Positions 9,107-18,400 are shown, counted from the stretch's first letter. The stretch is DNA of 35,935 bases from an uncultured Elusimicrobia bacterium (GCA_903881545.1 CAIRTQ010000106.1:1-35935); one strand, 5' to 3'. Notes: generated by a model from the sequence alone, not told the origin. Program-made: numbers and translations.

Positions 9107-9802
9107 TTATTGGCTTTTCTGCGCCGCGGCTTGGCGGCGCAGTTCTTCTTGGCGCTTACGCTCGGCTTCTATGGCGGCCGCCCTCTTTTCCTGTAGGCTG
9201 TTGAGTGTCTTGAGGGCCTGTAGACGCACGCGTTCATCCGGATCCCGGAGGGCGTCCATGACGGATGGGGCGACGGCGTAATCGCCCAGCGTGTCGAGGG
9301 ATTGCAAGGCGGCGATGCGGATCTCCGGCAAAAAGTCGCGCACCATCCCGACGAGGTTCTTTGTGATATCGGCTTCGCGCCTGTCCCGGGGCGCGGCTTC
9401 AGTCACGGTGGTCGGGTTGAGCGGGTCGTTGGGATTCGGCTGTAGCGTGGTCCTGGTTGCGCCGCGCTGGCTAAGCAGGCCGATAATTTTGATGCGCAGA
9501 TCCGTGTCCTGGTCATGCTGCAGCCGGTCGAACATGACGTCGTAAGCCTGGGGGACCTTCATCTTGTCCAGAAGGACGATGGCTTGCCAGCGGACCTCCG
9601 GGTTCTGGTCGGTGGCGGATTTGATGATGCGCGCCTGGCCCTCCGCGTTGACCAGGGGGCCAGGTTCCACGACGATGGGTAGTGGGGCCGCCACCGCCTT
9701 CGCCGTGGCCGAGGCGGTGGCCTTCGCCTTGATCTGTTGCTGCTGCTGCCAGACGAAGTAGCCGGCGACGCCCAGCACCACGACCATCACCACGTATTTC
9801 AT
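9107..9802 (-). CDS. Membrane-anchored HEAT-repeat protein
   Basis: The 231-residue protein starts with one membrane helix (MKYVVMVVVLGVAGYFVW) followed by a Gln-run, then about four HEAT-like helical repeats (about 55-215; for example PEVRWQAIVLLDKMKVPQA and PDERVRLQALKTLNSLQEKR) and a basic, Gln-rich coiled tail. Such proteins are protein-protein scaffolds; here it probably sits on the membrane at the head of the MoxR-Bat operon. The frame extends to an ATG at 9823, but the ATG at 9802 has a GGAGG upstream (10 nt away) and puts the hydrophobic helix at the N-terminus, so it is preferred. I cannot name a specific function. Confidence 0.75.
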   Translation of the reverse strand: MKYVVMVVVLGVAGYFVWQQQQQIKAKATASATAKAVAAPLPIVVEPGPLVNAEGQARIIKSATDQNPEVRWQAIVLLDKMKVPQAYDVMFDRLQHDQDTDLRIKIIGLLSQRGATRTTLQPNPNDPLNPTTVTEAAPRDRREADITKNLVGMVRDFLPEIRIAALQSLDTLGDYAVAPSVMDALRDPDERVRLQALKTLNSLQEKRAAAIEAERKRQEELRRQAAAQKSQ

Positions 9803-9825
9803 CGTAAATCGGCCTCCAGGCATTA

Positions 9826-9868
9826 AAACAAAAAGCGCGCGCGGCCTTCAAGACGGGGCCCGCCGGCG
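9826..9868 (-). terminator. Possible terminator after the ACT-domain gene
   Basis: On the minus strand a GC-rich hairpin (GCCCGC-GCCG-GCGGGC, near 9855-9872) is followed further on by a CG-repeat and a T-rich run (TTTTTGTTTT, about 9824-9835) just before the HEAT gene. The hairpin and T-run are not adjacent, so termination is only partial or uncertain. Confidence 0.25.
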
Positions 9869-9879
9869 CGGGCGGACAG

Positions 9880-10293
9880 TCAATCGCCGGGAGCGAGGTT
9901 TTCCAGGATGGCTTGGGCCTTGGGCACGTTCTCCACCGCGATGAGGATGTGGGAGATGCCGCCGGCGCTGGCGGAACTGCCGTAGACGGTCGTGATATTT
10001 ATCTTGCCTTCGCCCAGCGCTTTGGTGACGCGGAGCAGCTCACCCAGTTTGCCTTCCAGGTCTACGCAGAGCAGGCTGGTCTCCACGCTCGAGAAGCCGC
10101 CCTGGGACAGGATGACCGATACGTCGGCGTCTCCCGCGACTGCGATGCGGACCACGCCCGAGTCGTCGCGGACTTCGGAGGCGAGCCCGAGGATGTCGAT
10201 GCGCTTCTCGGAGAAGATGCGGGCCAGTCCGCTCAGGGCTCCGGGACGATTCGGCATGAAGACGCTGAACTGCTTGAGTATTTTGACTTTCAT
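9880..10293 (-). CDS. Tandem ACT-domain protein
   Basis: The 137-residue protein consists of two ACT domains (about 4-70 and 73-137). The first shows the typical pattern KQFSVFMPNRPGALSGLARIF, and the second KLGELLRVTKALGEGKINI. Stand-alone double-ACT proteins usually bind amino acids and regulate biosynthetic enzymes; the ligand and target here cannot be read from the sequence. The ATG at 10293 has a GGGAGGA ribosome site and a TATAAT box 22 nt upstream (10316-10321). It is divergent from the RDD gene. It may be cotranscribed with the HEAT-moxR-Bat genes, but a possible terminator lies between. Confidence 0.88.
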   Translation of the reverse strand: MKVKILKQFSVFMPNRPGALSGLARIFSEKRIDILGLASEVRDDSGVVRIAVAGDADVSVILSQGGFSSVETSLLCVDLEGKLGELLRVTKALGEGKINITTVYGSSASAGGISHILIAVENVPKAQAILENLAPGD

Positions 10294-10315
10294 GTTCCGT
10301 CCTCCCTGGGCTTTG

Positions 10316-10321
10316 ATTATA
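10316..10321 (-). promoter_or_regulatory. -10 box (TATAAT) of the ACT gene
   Basis: TATAAT on the minus strand, 22 nt before the ATG at 10293, would give a leader of about 16 nt that just contains the Shine-Dalgarno site. No good -35 box is visible at 16-18 nt spacing. Confidence 0.45.
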
Positions 10322-10344
10322 ACATAGTCGGCGCGAGCTGCTTC

Positions 10345-10373
10345 TTGATTCCTGCGTCATGAGTGTCTATACT
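10345..10373 (+). promoter_or_regulatory. Sigma70-type promoter of the RDD gene, leaderless geometry
   Basis: TTGATT (10345-10350), a 17-nt spacer and TATACT (10368-10373) form a good promoter. Only 7 nt separate the -10 box from the ATG at 10381, so transcription should begin at or next to the start codon. No Shine-Dalgarno site is present. Confidence 0.65.
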
Positions 10374-10380
10374 CTTTGTC

Positions 10381-11247
10381 ATGGGCGATATATCCCCCCT
10401 CTCTCCCCTCCTATCTGCGGGAGGCGGCGCCGACCTTGAGCTTTGTCCCGCGAAGATCAGCGACCGGTTCGTCGCTTATCTTCTGGACGTGCTTCCGTTC
10501 TTGGTCGGCTTCGCCCTCCATTTTTTTATAGCGGCCTTCAAGCTGCGGACCGCGCCGCCGGATCGGCAGATGTTGGTTCACATGGGCGCGCTCTGGGTCG
10601 GCCTGCTGTCCCTTTATCAGTTCGTCGGCAACCTCGTCGGCGGCACTGTGGGAAAGAAACTCATGGGGCTCAAGGTCGTGCGGCGCGACGGGACTCCCTT
10701 GGGGTTCCTGCGCAGTTTGGCGCGGGCCGCCGGGTATCTGGCAAGCACGCCGCTGTTCAATCTTGGGTTCCTGGTCGCGCTGCTCCATCCGGAGTCGCGC
10801 GCCCTGCATGACTTGTTCTCCGGCGCTCTGGTCGTCGAAGCCCGCGTTAAGAATCCGGCCGAGACCCTGGTCCTCTTCTTGGCCGCGGTCTGCGCGGTCT
10901 CGGCGGTGTTCCTGGGAGACATCTACCTCACCTTGAACCAGCCCTTGCCCTCCGATCTGTTCGCCGTTGAGAAGGCCCGGGAGGGCCTCAGGATTTTTGC
11001 CCGGATCGAGGACTCCTATCGGGAGAAGAACGGATCTTATACGACCAGCCTGGGCGATCTGGTCGAAGCTAGCGGCGACGCCGCGGAATTCAGGAAGGCC
11101 ATGCTGGAGATCTTCGAACCCAATTTGTTCCGCATCGAGGCGGGCACGACGAAGTACCGGATCTCGGCGGCGGCCAAGGACCGCCGCAAGACCCGGGTTT
11201 CCATCATCGGCCCCCTGGCGCAGCCGTCCGCTCCCGGCGCCCCTTGA
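10381..11247 (+). CDS. RDD-family membrane protein with pilin-like C-terminal domain
   Basis: The 288-residue protein has an RDD domain (about 24-155): the Arg/Asp motif DRFVAYLLDVLPF, a membrane pair, and GGTVGKKLMGLKVVRRDG, the most typical RDD segment. A further membrane helix (about 160-182) is followed by a soluble domain (about 195-280) with LRIFARIEDSYREKNGSYTT, which resembles the A...Y...NG.Y pattern of pseudopilin or pilin-derived domains. RDD proteins are often suggested to be transporters or membrane anchors, but the function is uncertain. The frame is open to a GTG at 10363, but the ATG at 10381 fits the promoter geometry better. Its stop lies only 4 nt from the convergent glycosyltransferase stop. 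Confidence 0.8.
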   Translation: MGDISPLSPLLSAGGGADLELCPAKISDRFVAYLLDVLPFLVGFALHFFIAAFKLRTAPPDRQMLVHMGALWVGLLSLYQFVGNLVGGTVGKKLMGLKVVRRDGTPLGFLRSLARAAGYLASTPLFNLGFLVALLHPESRALHDLFSGALVVEARVKNPAETLVLFLAAVCAVSAVFLGDIYLTLNQPLPSDLFAVEKAREGLRIFARIEDSYREKNGSYTTSLGDLVEASGDAAEFRKAMLEIFEPNLFRIEAGTTKYRISAAAKDRRKTRVSIIGPLAQPSAPGAP

Positions 11248-11251
11248 GGGC

Positions 11252-12886
11252 TCAGTACTCGATCAGGGTCCAACGGCCGAACGCCCGCGTCGCGAGTGCC
11301 TGCCCAGGAGGATGCAACCCCAGGACGACGGGCGCGTCCCCGCTCCGGCAAACCACGAAGACGCGGCGGTCCGGCAGCGGCAGGGCCGCGATCTGGCTTT
11401 GGTCTCCAAATCTGGCCTCGTGCAGGCGCGCGTCCCGGTCGGCGTATTCTAGTTCGCCGAACCAGTCGAGAACGCGGTCCGTGCGGCTTTTGGTATAGAA
11501 CGGCAGGCCGTGGATGTAGGTGCGGAATGTGTATATTTGGTCGGCCGGAGCGCGTCGGCTGGAGATTTTAGCGGCGAGGTCGCGGCAGCTGAGTGTGTCG
11601 ACCGCAACCCGCATCCCGATCAAGCCCAGAGCCCCGATGAGTAGGCCCCCCGCCGCACCGGCGAGTAGCGGCCGCGGGTTCCGGCTCCACCAAAGTAGGC
11701 CGGCCCCGAGCAGGGCCGCGGCTCCCGTGGCCAGCGGCACCGCGGCGGCGGGCATCTCCCCTGCCGGGATGAGGCGGACCAGCGGCGCCGTCAAGAGCGC
11801 GGCGAGCAGCAGCACTGCACCCCCAGCGGCTGCGCAACGCCGAGCCCAGCGGGGTGGGTCGCCCGCGGCGGCCCCGAGCAGGGCTAGCTGCGGGAAGACC
11901 GGCAGTATATAGGTGACGAGCTTCGATGAGGAGAACGAGAAGAAGAGTGTTATTAGAGCGGCCCAGGCCGCCAAGGCGAGGCCGCGGCCGTCGTCTCGGC
12001 GGCGCCAGTCGGCCAGCGCGCGGCCGATACCGGCCGCCACGATCGGCGTCCAGGGCAACAGCCCTGCGGGCAGGAGCGCCAGGAAGAAATACCATGGGTT
12101 GGATCGGTGGAACTTCTGGGTGGCGAAACGAAGGATGTGGTGCTCGTAGAAGAAGAAGCGCAGGAATCCGGGATGGCGGTGTTCCATGAGGATGAACCAG
12201 GGTGCCGCTATCAGCAGGAACAGCGCGGGCCCGGCCGGCCGAAGGAGGCCGCGCCAGCGCGTCTGGACTTCCGGGAACAGCAGAGCGAGGCTCGCGGCCC
12301 ATAGCGCGGGGAACAGAATCCCGACGAGCCCTTTGCTGAGGAACGCGAGCCCTGAGCATGCCCAGGCGGCCGGTGCGGCCCAGCCCGCGTCTTGCGGCCG
12401 GAGCAGCGCCCTCAGTAGGAACGCGGAGCACCACAACAGCCACACGGTCAGGCCCATGTCAGGAGTGATGAAGTGGCCCAGCGCGAAGTAGAGGCCGGAG
12501 GTCCCGAGCATGATTGCAGCCGTCCATCCGACCCGCGCCTCGAAAAGCCAGGCGCCTAGCCAAGCCGTCCCCAGCAGTCCCAGCACGGCCAAGCAGGCCA
12601 GGGGCAGGCGCGCAGCGGCCTCGCTCACTCCGAAGACCTTATAGGATGCCGCGCAGAGCCAATACCATAGTGGCGGTTTTTCGACATAATCGAGTTCGTT
12701 GAGGTGGGGTGTGGCCCAGTCCCCGCTGGCAATCATCTCGCGCGGCACCTCCGCGTAGCGGGCGTCGTCGACTTCCAGCAGGGGGCGGCCCAGGTCCCAG
12801 AAGGGCGTCGTAAAGGTCAGGAACAGGAGCAGCCAGAAAAGGAGAGGCGCGCCAGGGAAGCGTAGCTCGCGCAGGAAGTTTGACAC
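11252..12886 (-). CDS. ArnT/GT39-like membrane glycosyltransferase (PMT_2 family)
   Basis: The 544-residue protein has about ten or more hydrophobic helices and the hallmark first-loop motif LEVDDARYAEVPREMI (38-52; the acidic pair at 40-41 is the expected catalytic or metal site), followed by YVEKPPLWYW (67-76). These are typical of the dolichyl-phosphomannose/undecaprenyl-phosphate glycosyltransferase superfamily that moves a sugar from a lipid carrier to a lipid or protein on the outer face of the inner membrane. The sugar and acceptor cannot be read from sequence, so arnT is not assigned. The start is a GTG at 12886 with no ribosome site, placed 7 nt after a TAGACT box. The upstream gene is the coiled-coil protein. 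Confidence 0.85.
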   Translation of the reverse strand: MSNFLRELRFPGAPLLFWLLLFLTFTTPFWDLGRPLLEVDDARYAEVPREMIASGDWATPHLNELDYVEKPPLWYWLCAASYKVFGVSEAAARLPLACLAVLGLLGTAWLGAWLFEARVGWTAAIMLGTSGLYFALGHFITPDMGLTVWLLWCSAFLLRALLRPQDAGWAAPAAWACSGLAFLSKGLVGILFPALWAASLALLFPEVQTRWRGLLRPAGPALFLLIAAPWFILMEHRHPGFLRFFFYEHHILRFATQKFHRSNPWYFFLALLPAGLLPWTPIVAAGIGRALADWRRRDDGRGLALAAWAALITLFFSFSSSKLVTYILPVFPQLALLGAAAGDPPRWARRCAAAGGAVLLLAALLTAPLVRLIPAGEMPAAAVPLATGAAALLGAGLLWWSRNPRPLLAGAAGGLLIGALGLIGMRVAVDTLSCRDLAAKISSRRAPADQIYTFRTYIHGLPFYTKSRTDRVLDWFGELEYADRDARLHEARFGDQSQIAALPLPDRRVFVVCRSGDAPVVLGLHPPGQALATRAFGRWTLIEY

Positions 12887-12893
12887 GCCGGAA

Positions 12894-12923
12894 AGTCTAC
12901 TATTGAGCTTCGCGGGCCTGCAA
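12894..12923 (-). promoter_or_regulatory. Promoter of the GT39 gene, leaderless geometry
   Basis: On the minus strand TTGCAG (12918-12923), an 18-nt spacer and TAGACT (12894-12899) lie 7 nt before the GTG start. No Shine-Dalgarno is present. The -35 box matches the consensus weakly, the -10 box moderately. Confidence 0.45.
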
Positions 12924-12928
12924 GGCTA

Positions 12929-12953
12929 CTGTTCCGGCAGATGCTGTTCCGGC
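12929..12953. repeat. 10-bp direct repeat upstream of the GT39 promoter
   Basis: CTGTTCCGGC occurs at 12929-12938 and again at 12944-12953, a 15-nt period. The pair ends 5 nt upstream of the candidate -35 box, a position where activator sites often lie. Any regulatory role is a guess. Confidence 0.35.
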
Positions 12954-12955
12954 CG

Positions 12956-14431
12956 CTATCCCTTCTTCATGATGCCCTGAAATGTCGCGGACAGAAGGGA
13001 GATCATCTCATCTTTTTCGTGGATGGCGGCCACGAGCTTCTCACGCTCCTGGCCCCAGGCGCCAAAGCGGCTGACCGCGGCGTCCTTCTCCTGTAGTGCT
13101 TTGGCCATATGCTCGCTGAGCGTAGCGCTTCGGCTGCGCAGCTCAGCCACGATCTCGCTTAGTTCGCTGCCGCGCGCCAGCGCCTCTTCCAGGCGGCGTT
13201 GCGTCGCTTCCAGCCGGGCGGCCGATTCCGCTTCTGCTTTGGTGCTCGCCGCTTCCCGTGCCCGCGTCTTATCGGCTTCGGCCGCGAGCCTGTTGGCCAG
13301 GGCGTCGCGCTCGGAGTCAAGGGTCGCCGCCAGCTTATCGTGCTCCGCGCACGCCCGGGCCGCGAAATCCGCCCGGTCCTGCGCCGCCTTCAAATCGATC
13401 CCCAATTCGGCCACGCGGCCCTGCAATTGGCGGCCGCGGTCGCGCTCGGCATCGAGCCTCGAATGGAGGTCCAGCATGCCGGCGCTCAGGGAATGCTCGG
13501 CCTCGCGGCGCTCCGTCATGACCCGGGCCAGGGCGTCGGCGCGGTCCTGGAGCGCCTTGAGCAGGTCGGATTTCTCGCGTTCCAGCGCCACGATGATTTC
13601 ATCTTTGGCCTGGGGCGGCGTCTTGAGCAGGGCGATGAGCTTGGCCAATTCCGCTTTGATTTCTACGGCCGAGGCCGCGGTCTGCCGCTCTTCGGTCCCC
13701 ATGGCGTCGAGGCGGCGTCCCAGCTCGGCGAAGCCGGCGGAGACCGCGTTCTCGCGGGCGAGGCGCTCCTGAAGGTATTCCTGGCGCGCGGCGCCGCTGG
13801 CCTCCTCCCACTTCTTCTGGAGCGCGGTGCGTTCGCGGCCCAGTTCCGTGAGTTGCTCTTGAGCCCGCGCGCTGTCCTGGGCTTGGCGGCGTTCCCCGGC
13901 GGCGGTTCTGGCCGCTGTTTTGGCAGTGAGGTCTGTGCGCTGGGCCTCCAAGCCGGCTTTCAAGGCGCGCAGCTCTTCGGCGACCGCGTTGATCTCTCGA
14001 CCGACAGAGGCCTGGGCCGCGGCCTTCTCGGCGTCCTTTCCGTCGCGCCGGCCGACCGTCTCCTTCAAGAGCTCCACCCAGCTGCGATGCATCTCATCGA
14101 GTCTCTTCTCCAAGGCTTCGATGCGGCCGCGCGAATGGAGTTTCTCCCCCTCGGCTTCCCGTTCTGCCTTCTCCCGGCGCAGCTGGTCGCGCAGGGATTT
14201 GAGGCTGTCCTCCACCTCGCCGCGCAGGCTGTCCTGATGCGCAAGGGCGGCTTGCGCGGTCTGCGCCCGCTCGCGTTCCGTGGCGAGCTGGCCTTCCAGG
14301 GCCTCCAGGCGCCGCTGCAGGAAATCCATTATGGGCGTCTGCGGCATGTGGGTGGCGGCCGACCGGAGGATCTCCGGTGACGGAGGCTGGGGCGGGACCG
14401 GAGGCGGCGCGGGAGGCTCGGATTCGTTCAT
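12956..14431 (-). CDS. Long coiled-coil protein, function unknown
   Basis: I do not recognise a specific family. The 491-residue protein has a Pro-rich N-terminus (PPAPPPVPPQPP), then an almost unbroken Ala/Glu/Arg/Leu/Lys-rich heptad pattern from about residue 40 to 470, and a short conserved-looking end (EKDEMISLLSATFQGIMKKG). There is no signal peptide and no transmembrane helix, so it is probably a cytoplasmic rod. Alignment to SMC, myosin-like or tropomyosin proteins would reflect composition only. It follows the PorV-like gene by 19 nt and precedes the GT39 gene, so it may be cotranscribed with the surface-protein genes. The long open frames on the opposite strand here (for example 13199-14380) are by-products of its biased composition. 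Confidence 0.75.
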   Translation of the reverse strand: MNESEPPAPPPVPPQPPSPEILRSAATHMPQTPIMDFLQRRLEALEGQLATERERAQTAQAALAHQDSLRGEVEDSLKSLRDQLRREKAEREAEGEKLHSRGRIEALEKRLDEMHRSWVELLKETVGRRDGKDAEKAAAQASVGREINAVAEELRALKAGLEAQRTDLTAKTAARTAAGERRQAQDSARAQEQLTELGRERTALQKKWEEASGAARQEYLQERLARENAVSAGFAELGRRLDAMGTEERQTAASAVEIKAELAKLIALLKTPPQAKDEIIVALEREKSDLLKALQDRADALARVMTERREAEHSLSAGMLDLHSRLDAERDRGRQLQGRVAELGIDLKAAQDRADFAARACAEHDKLAATLDSERDALANRLAAEADKTRAREAASTKAEAESAARLEATQRRLEEALARGSELSEIVAELRSRSATLSEHMAKALQEKDAAVSRFGAWGQEREKLVAAIHEKDEMISLLSATFQGIMKKG

Positions 14432-14450
14432 GAGGCTGTTCCGTGCGGGC

Positions 14451-15437
14451 TCATCTTTCCCGGGAGCGGCGTGACATCTTGGCCGGCAGATTGAAGGTGA
14501 CCGACAACTGGTGCGTCTGGCCCAGGAGGCCCTGGGCCGTGAAGGCGTAGTCGAATGTGAAGTCGGAGATTGTCAAGCCTACGCCCGCGCTTAGCGCGGA
14601 GAGTATCCCCAGATCCGGGATGTTCTGGCTGTTTAAGCCGCAGCGCAGCATGGCCTTGATGTCTTTCTGGACTTCCAGGGTGTACTCCAACCCCGCCGCT
14701 CCGTAGGGCTGGTTGTTTATGGGTACGCCCATTTCCGCGGAAACCAGCAGCACCGGCAGCGGGCGCAGGGCCCCGCCGAATTTGGCCCGGAACGGCAAGG
14801 TGTTGCGCACCTGGTCGAACTTCTGGCCGGAACCCATGTTCTGGAGCACGACGGCCAGATCATATGGCCAGAGGCTGCCAAAAAACCTGGTTTGGACGCC
14901 GAGGTCCGCGGCGATGCCGTCGGCATGCTCAACGATGACCGAGTGCATCCAGCGCGCGGTGACGCCCATGTCGATGTTCATCTCGCTGTCCGAAAGTTCA
15001 TAGAGCGACTGCCCCCAGCCCAATTCCGCGACGAAATTGCTGGGATGGAATTGGCCGGTGTCGTTGCCGGAGATATCGGTCTGGGAGATCTTCCCCAGGT
15101 CTTGGTAGCGCACACTCGCGCCCGCTACGGAGTCGTCATTGACGCGTTGGGCGTAGAAGGCTGATCCGTAGCTGATATCCTGGAGGTATTGGGAATACAT
15201 GAAGCCGGCGGAGAGACGGGGAATCTTGGCCAGCCCCGCCGGGTTCCAATACATGGAGAAGGCGTCGTCAGTGACCGCGCTATAGGCTTGGCCCATGGCG
15301 ATGCCGCGCGCACCCTGGTCGAATAGCAGGAATTCAGAGCCGGCGGTCCCGATGGCGGCCTGCGAGAAGTCGGAGGCGTGCGCGGCTGTCGCCGTGAGCG
15401 CCGCCAACGTCATCAGGGCCGCGCGCGCGATGTTCAT
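14451..15437 (-). CDS. PorV/PorQ-like outer-membrane beta-barrel protein
   Basis: The 328-residue protein has a signal peptide (MNIARAALMTLAALTATAAHA) followed by FLLFDQGARGIAMGQAYSAV and DDAFSMYWNPAGLAKI. This pairing is the hallmark of the PorV/PorQ (UPF0164) barrels of the OmpA-P1/FadL-like group, and alternating beta-strand patterns continue to the end (LSVTFNLPAK). In type IX secretion PorV carries cargo with a C-terminal sorting domain to the cell surface. The overlapping upstream gene encodes just such a cargo-like protein, but no other type IX genes are in this window. The frame is open to 15542, but the ATG at 15437 gives the signal peptide and a 4-nt overlap, so it was chosen. The basic tail (RRSRER) after the barrel is unusual. 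Confidence 0.8.
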   Translation of the reverse strand: MNIARAALMTLAALTATAAHASDFSQAAIGTAGSEFLLFDQGARGIAMGQAYSAVTDDAFSMYWNPAGLAKIPRLSAGFMYSQYLQDISYGSAFYAQRVNDDSVAGASVRYQDLGKISQTDISGNDTGQFHPSNFVAELGWGQSLYELSDSEMNIDMGVTARWMHSVIVEHADGIAADLGVQTRFFGSLWPYDLAVVLQNMGSGQKFDQVRNTLPFRAKFGGALRPLPVLLVSAEMGVPINNQPYGAAGLEYTLEVQKDIKAMLRCGLNSQNIPDLGILSALSAGVGLTISDFTFDYAFTAQGLLGQTHQLSVTFNLPAKMSRRSRER

Positions 15438-18400
15438 CTGATGACCGCCAGCTTGCGGATGTCGCGTTTGCCGGCGGCTTCGATGTCGACCAGGTAGACG
15501 CCGCTGGCTACGAGGCGTCCGGCCCGGTTGGTGGCGTTCCAATAGAGCAGTCCGCTCGTGGCGTCGGCGGTCAGGTCGTTGACCAGCTCGCCGCGCAGGG
15601 TGAATATCCGTACGCGGGAGCCGGGAGGCACCTCCAGCGTGGCGTTGCCGCCGTTGCGGCCGGCGTACAAGGGGTTCGGATAGATGCGGGAGTTGCCGGG
15701 GACGTCCACGAGCGTCGCGGTGGCGTCGCCTACCTGGAAGATGGCCAGGTGCTTATTGTTGGCGTAAGTTTCCGTCAGCTCATTGATCTGTCCTGAAATG
15801 GAGTATTGCTGGCCCGGGACGACGGCGCCCTTTATGTCCACTGTCGTCGGTTCCGGCACGCAGGTATCACTCGCGCTGCGCCGGGTGGCGTTGTAGCGCA
15901 GCAGGGCGGCGCGATGTTGCAATATCTGCGCCGCATTCAGACCGGCAGGCTCGCCGACGGCAGGGTTGTAGGTCACGCTGAAGAAGGCCGGCCCCGTCGG
16001 ATTGATCGGCGGGTTGGCGCTGATGACGAAGGCCATGTTCGCGTCGCCTCCGCAGAGGGACCCCTGGACCGCAGGATCCAGCACCGTGTCGTAGATGGAG
16101 AAAGTGGATATGGTGATGGTGGTGTCTGACGGGAAGGAGAGGGGCGGCGCGTGGAACCGGACAAAGCGCGGGGCCGGCTTGCCCCCCGGCAGGCCCACGC
16201 TGCCGTAGATGACGGTGTCTGTCAAGTGGTGGATGACGCCGGCCAGCGATCCTGGCGCGGCCCCGCCGTTGTAGGTCACGGTGGTGACGAAGGCGGTTGG
16301 GTCGAAAGCCGTGGGCGCGCCCAGCGGGCTGACGGCGCGCACACGGACGGAGTAGGTCAGGGAGGCCCACAGGTTCGCGATGGTGAAGGGGCTGGCCGTG
16401 GTCGTCGTCGCATAAGAGAGGTCGAAGTTGGGGTCGTTGACGTCGGTGACGGCGACCGTGGTGTAGTTCAGTTGGTAAACGGTCCCGGCGGAGTTGCCGT
16501 TGGTGCTCCAGGACAGGCTGATGCTCGCGGGCGTGGTTTCGGTCACCGCCAGATTCGTGGCCGGGTTGGCTAAGGTGGCCGACGAGCCCAGTAGCACGTA
16601 GGGCGCGGCCGCAGGGTTGCTCATCGGCGGCGTTGCCCCGTTGAGGGAAAAGGCGCTGACCGTGTAGCGTTGGCCGGGGCTGAGGCCGGTGACGACGGTG
16701 TAAGTCGAGACCGTGTTGTAGGGGCCGGCCGCCGGCGGGTTGAGTCTGATCTGATAACCGGTGCCCGCGGGATTGCCCTGGGGATCCCAATAGACGGTCA
16801 TCGAGTTGGTGGTGACGTTGTCGGGGTTCGGGATATGGCTGGACAGCCCGGGCGCGGCGGCCAAGGTCCAGGCCGTGGCCAGAGACATTGTCCCCTCATC
16901 GAGGGTCGTGGGATTATACGCGGAGACCTTGACGCTGCGGGAGGTGTTCGTGGATAGACCGGTGTCCAGCCAGACCGTGTTGTACACGGCAGTGCTCAGG
17001 TTCACGGCGACCGTGGCCAGCAAGGGCGGCTTGAGGGTGACAGGGTCGACTGTGCAAGTGCCGCAATAGACGTGGAAGCCCAGCCCGGCGATATTGTTCC
17101 AAGTCCAACGGATGCTTGAGGAGTTTGCGCCGAGGCCGGAGAGATTGGCGACAGGCGGGATGCCCGTAGTGTAGCTGGTGGCGGAGGGAGTCAGGGGGAT
17201 GTAGTCTCCGGATATGTTGTAGGGCGAGACATATGCCTGCTGGGGAGAGCCGGGCACCAAGCCGGTCATGGTGTAGCAGGTCTGGCTCGGGCTGACGGCA
17301 GACTTGGCCACGGCCACGGTCGAGACCCAGACGGCCCCACTGGCCGCCGCGGCGTAGATGTTGAAGCCGTCGTAGTCGCTGGTGGAGGGATTCGGCCAGC
17401 AATAGCGGACGGAGTTTGAGCCCAGCACCGTCGGCGTCACGGCGGACACGCCCAAGGTCGGTTTAGGCGGGCCGGCCTGGACGAAGTAGCTTTGGGAGAC
17501 TTGGTCGTTGGCGCCGGCATAGAGGCGGTACCAGCCGTAAGGCAGCGTTGCCGGAAGCGTGACGGTAAGAGAGCTATCCCAGAGGTTATTGGCGTTCTGG
17601 TAGATGTACGTGCTGAGGTTGAGGATGTATCCGGAATTGCCTTGTGAGGCCGTGCCTGCGGAGCCATCCATGGCTTGAAGGATGAGCCGGGGATGGCGAT
17701 AGTCGGAGTTGGCCGCGCCCGCTCCGCCGCCCGAGGCTTCGGTCTGGCCATGGAAGCGCGAGCCGGTCACGGTGAAGGCTCTGCCGGGGACAAGGACAGG
17801 TTCGTCGACCGCGCTTATCAGGGGGCGGCGGGGGCTGGGCGGATAGCTCTGGCTGTGAGAGTCAAGGTTGGTCGAGAACCAGCCGTGGCTCTCCGCGCTG
17901 GCGAGCGCGCTCGTTCCGTTGTAGCCCCCGAGCGCGTAGAGAGTGCCGTCTTGCGCCATGGTCATCGTATGATAGGCGCGAGCGGTACTGAATCCTCCGC
18001 CCCACAGCGTCCAACCGAACATCGGGCTGAATATCTGCGTCGTCATTTTTGGGGTGCCGCCGGATTGGAGTACTGCTCCGCCAGCAACCAAAACGCTCCC
18101 ATTGGGGAGAAGGATGGCGGTATGGCTTTGCACGGGGACCGGGAGCGTGCCGGCAGTCACCCAGGTGTTGAGCGCGGGGTTGTACATCCAGGAATATCCT
18201 TGCTCCCAGTTGCCGTCGTCACCGCCCGACACCAGAACCTCGCCATCCTGCAGCAAGGTGGCTGAGTGATGCCGCACTGAGGCGGGGAGAATTCCGCTCG
18301 TCCATAGGCCGCTTTGCCAGTCGTACAAAGTGTAGGTGTTCAGGACGTGAGAGGCGTCTTCTCCCCCCACCACCAGCACGCGGCCATCCTGTAGCAAGGT

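Noticed and set aside
13199..14380. 393-codon open frame on the plus strand
   Set aside because: It is antisense to the coiled-coil gene, is caused by its Ala/Glu/Arg codon bias, and has no ribosome site or recognisable domain.
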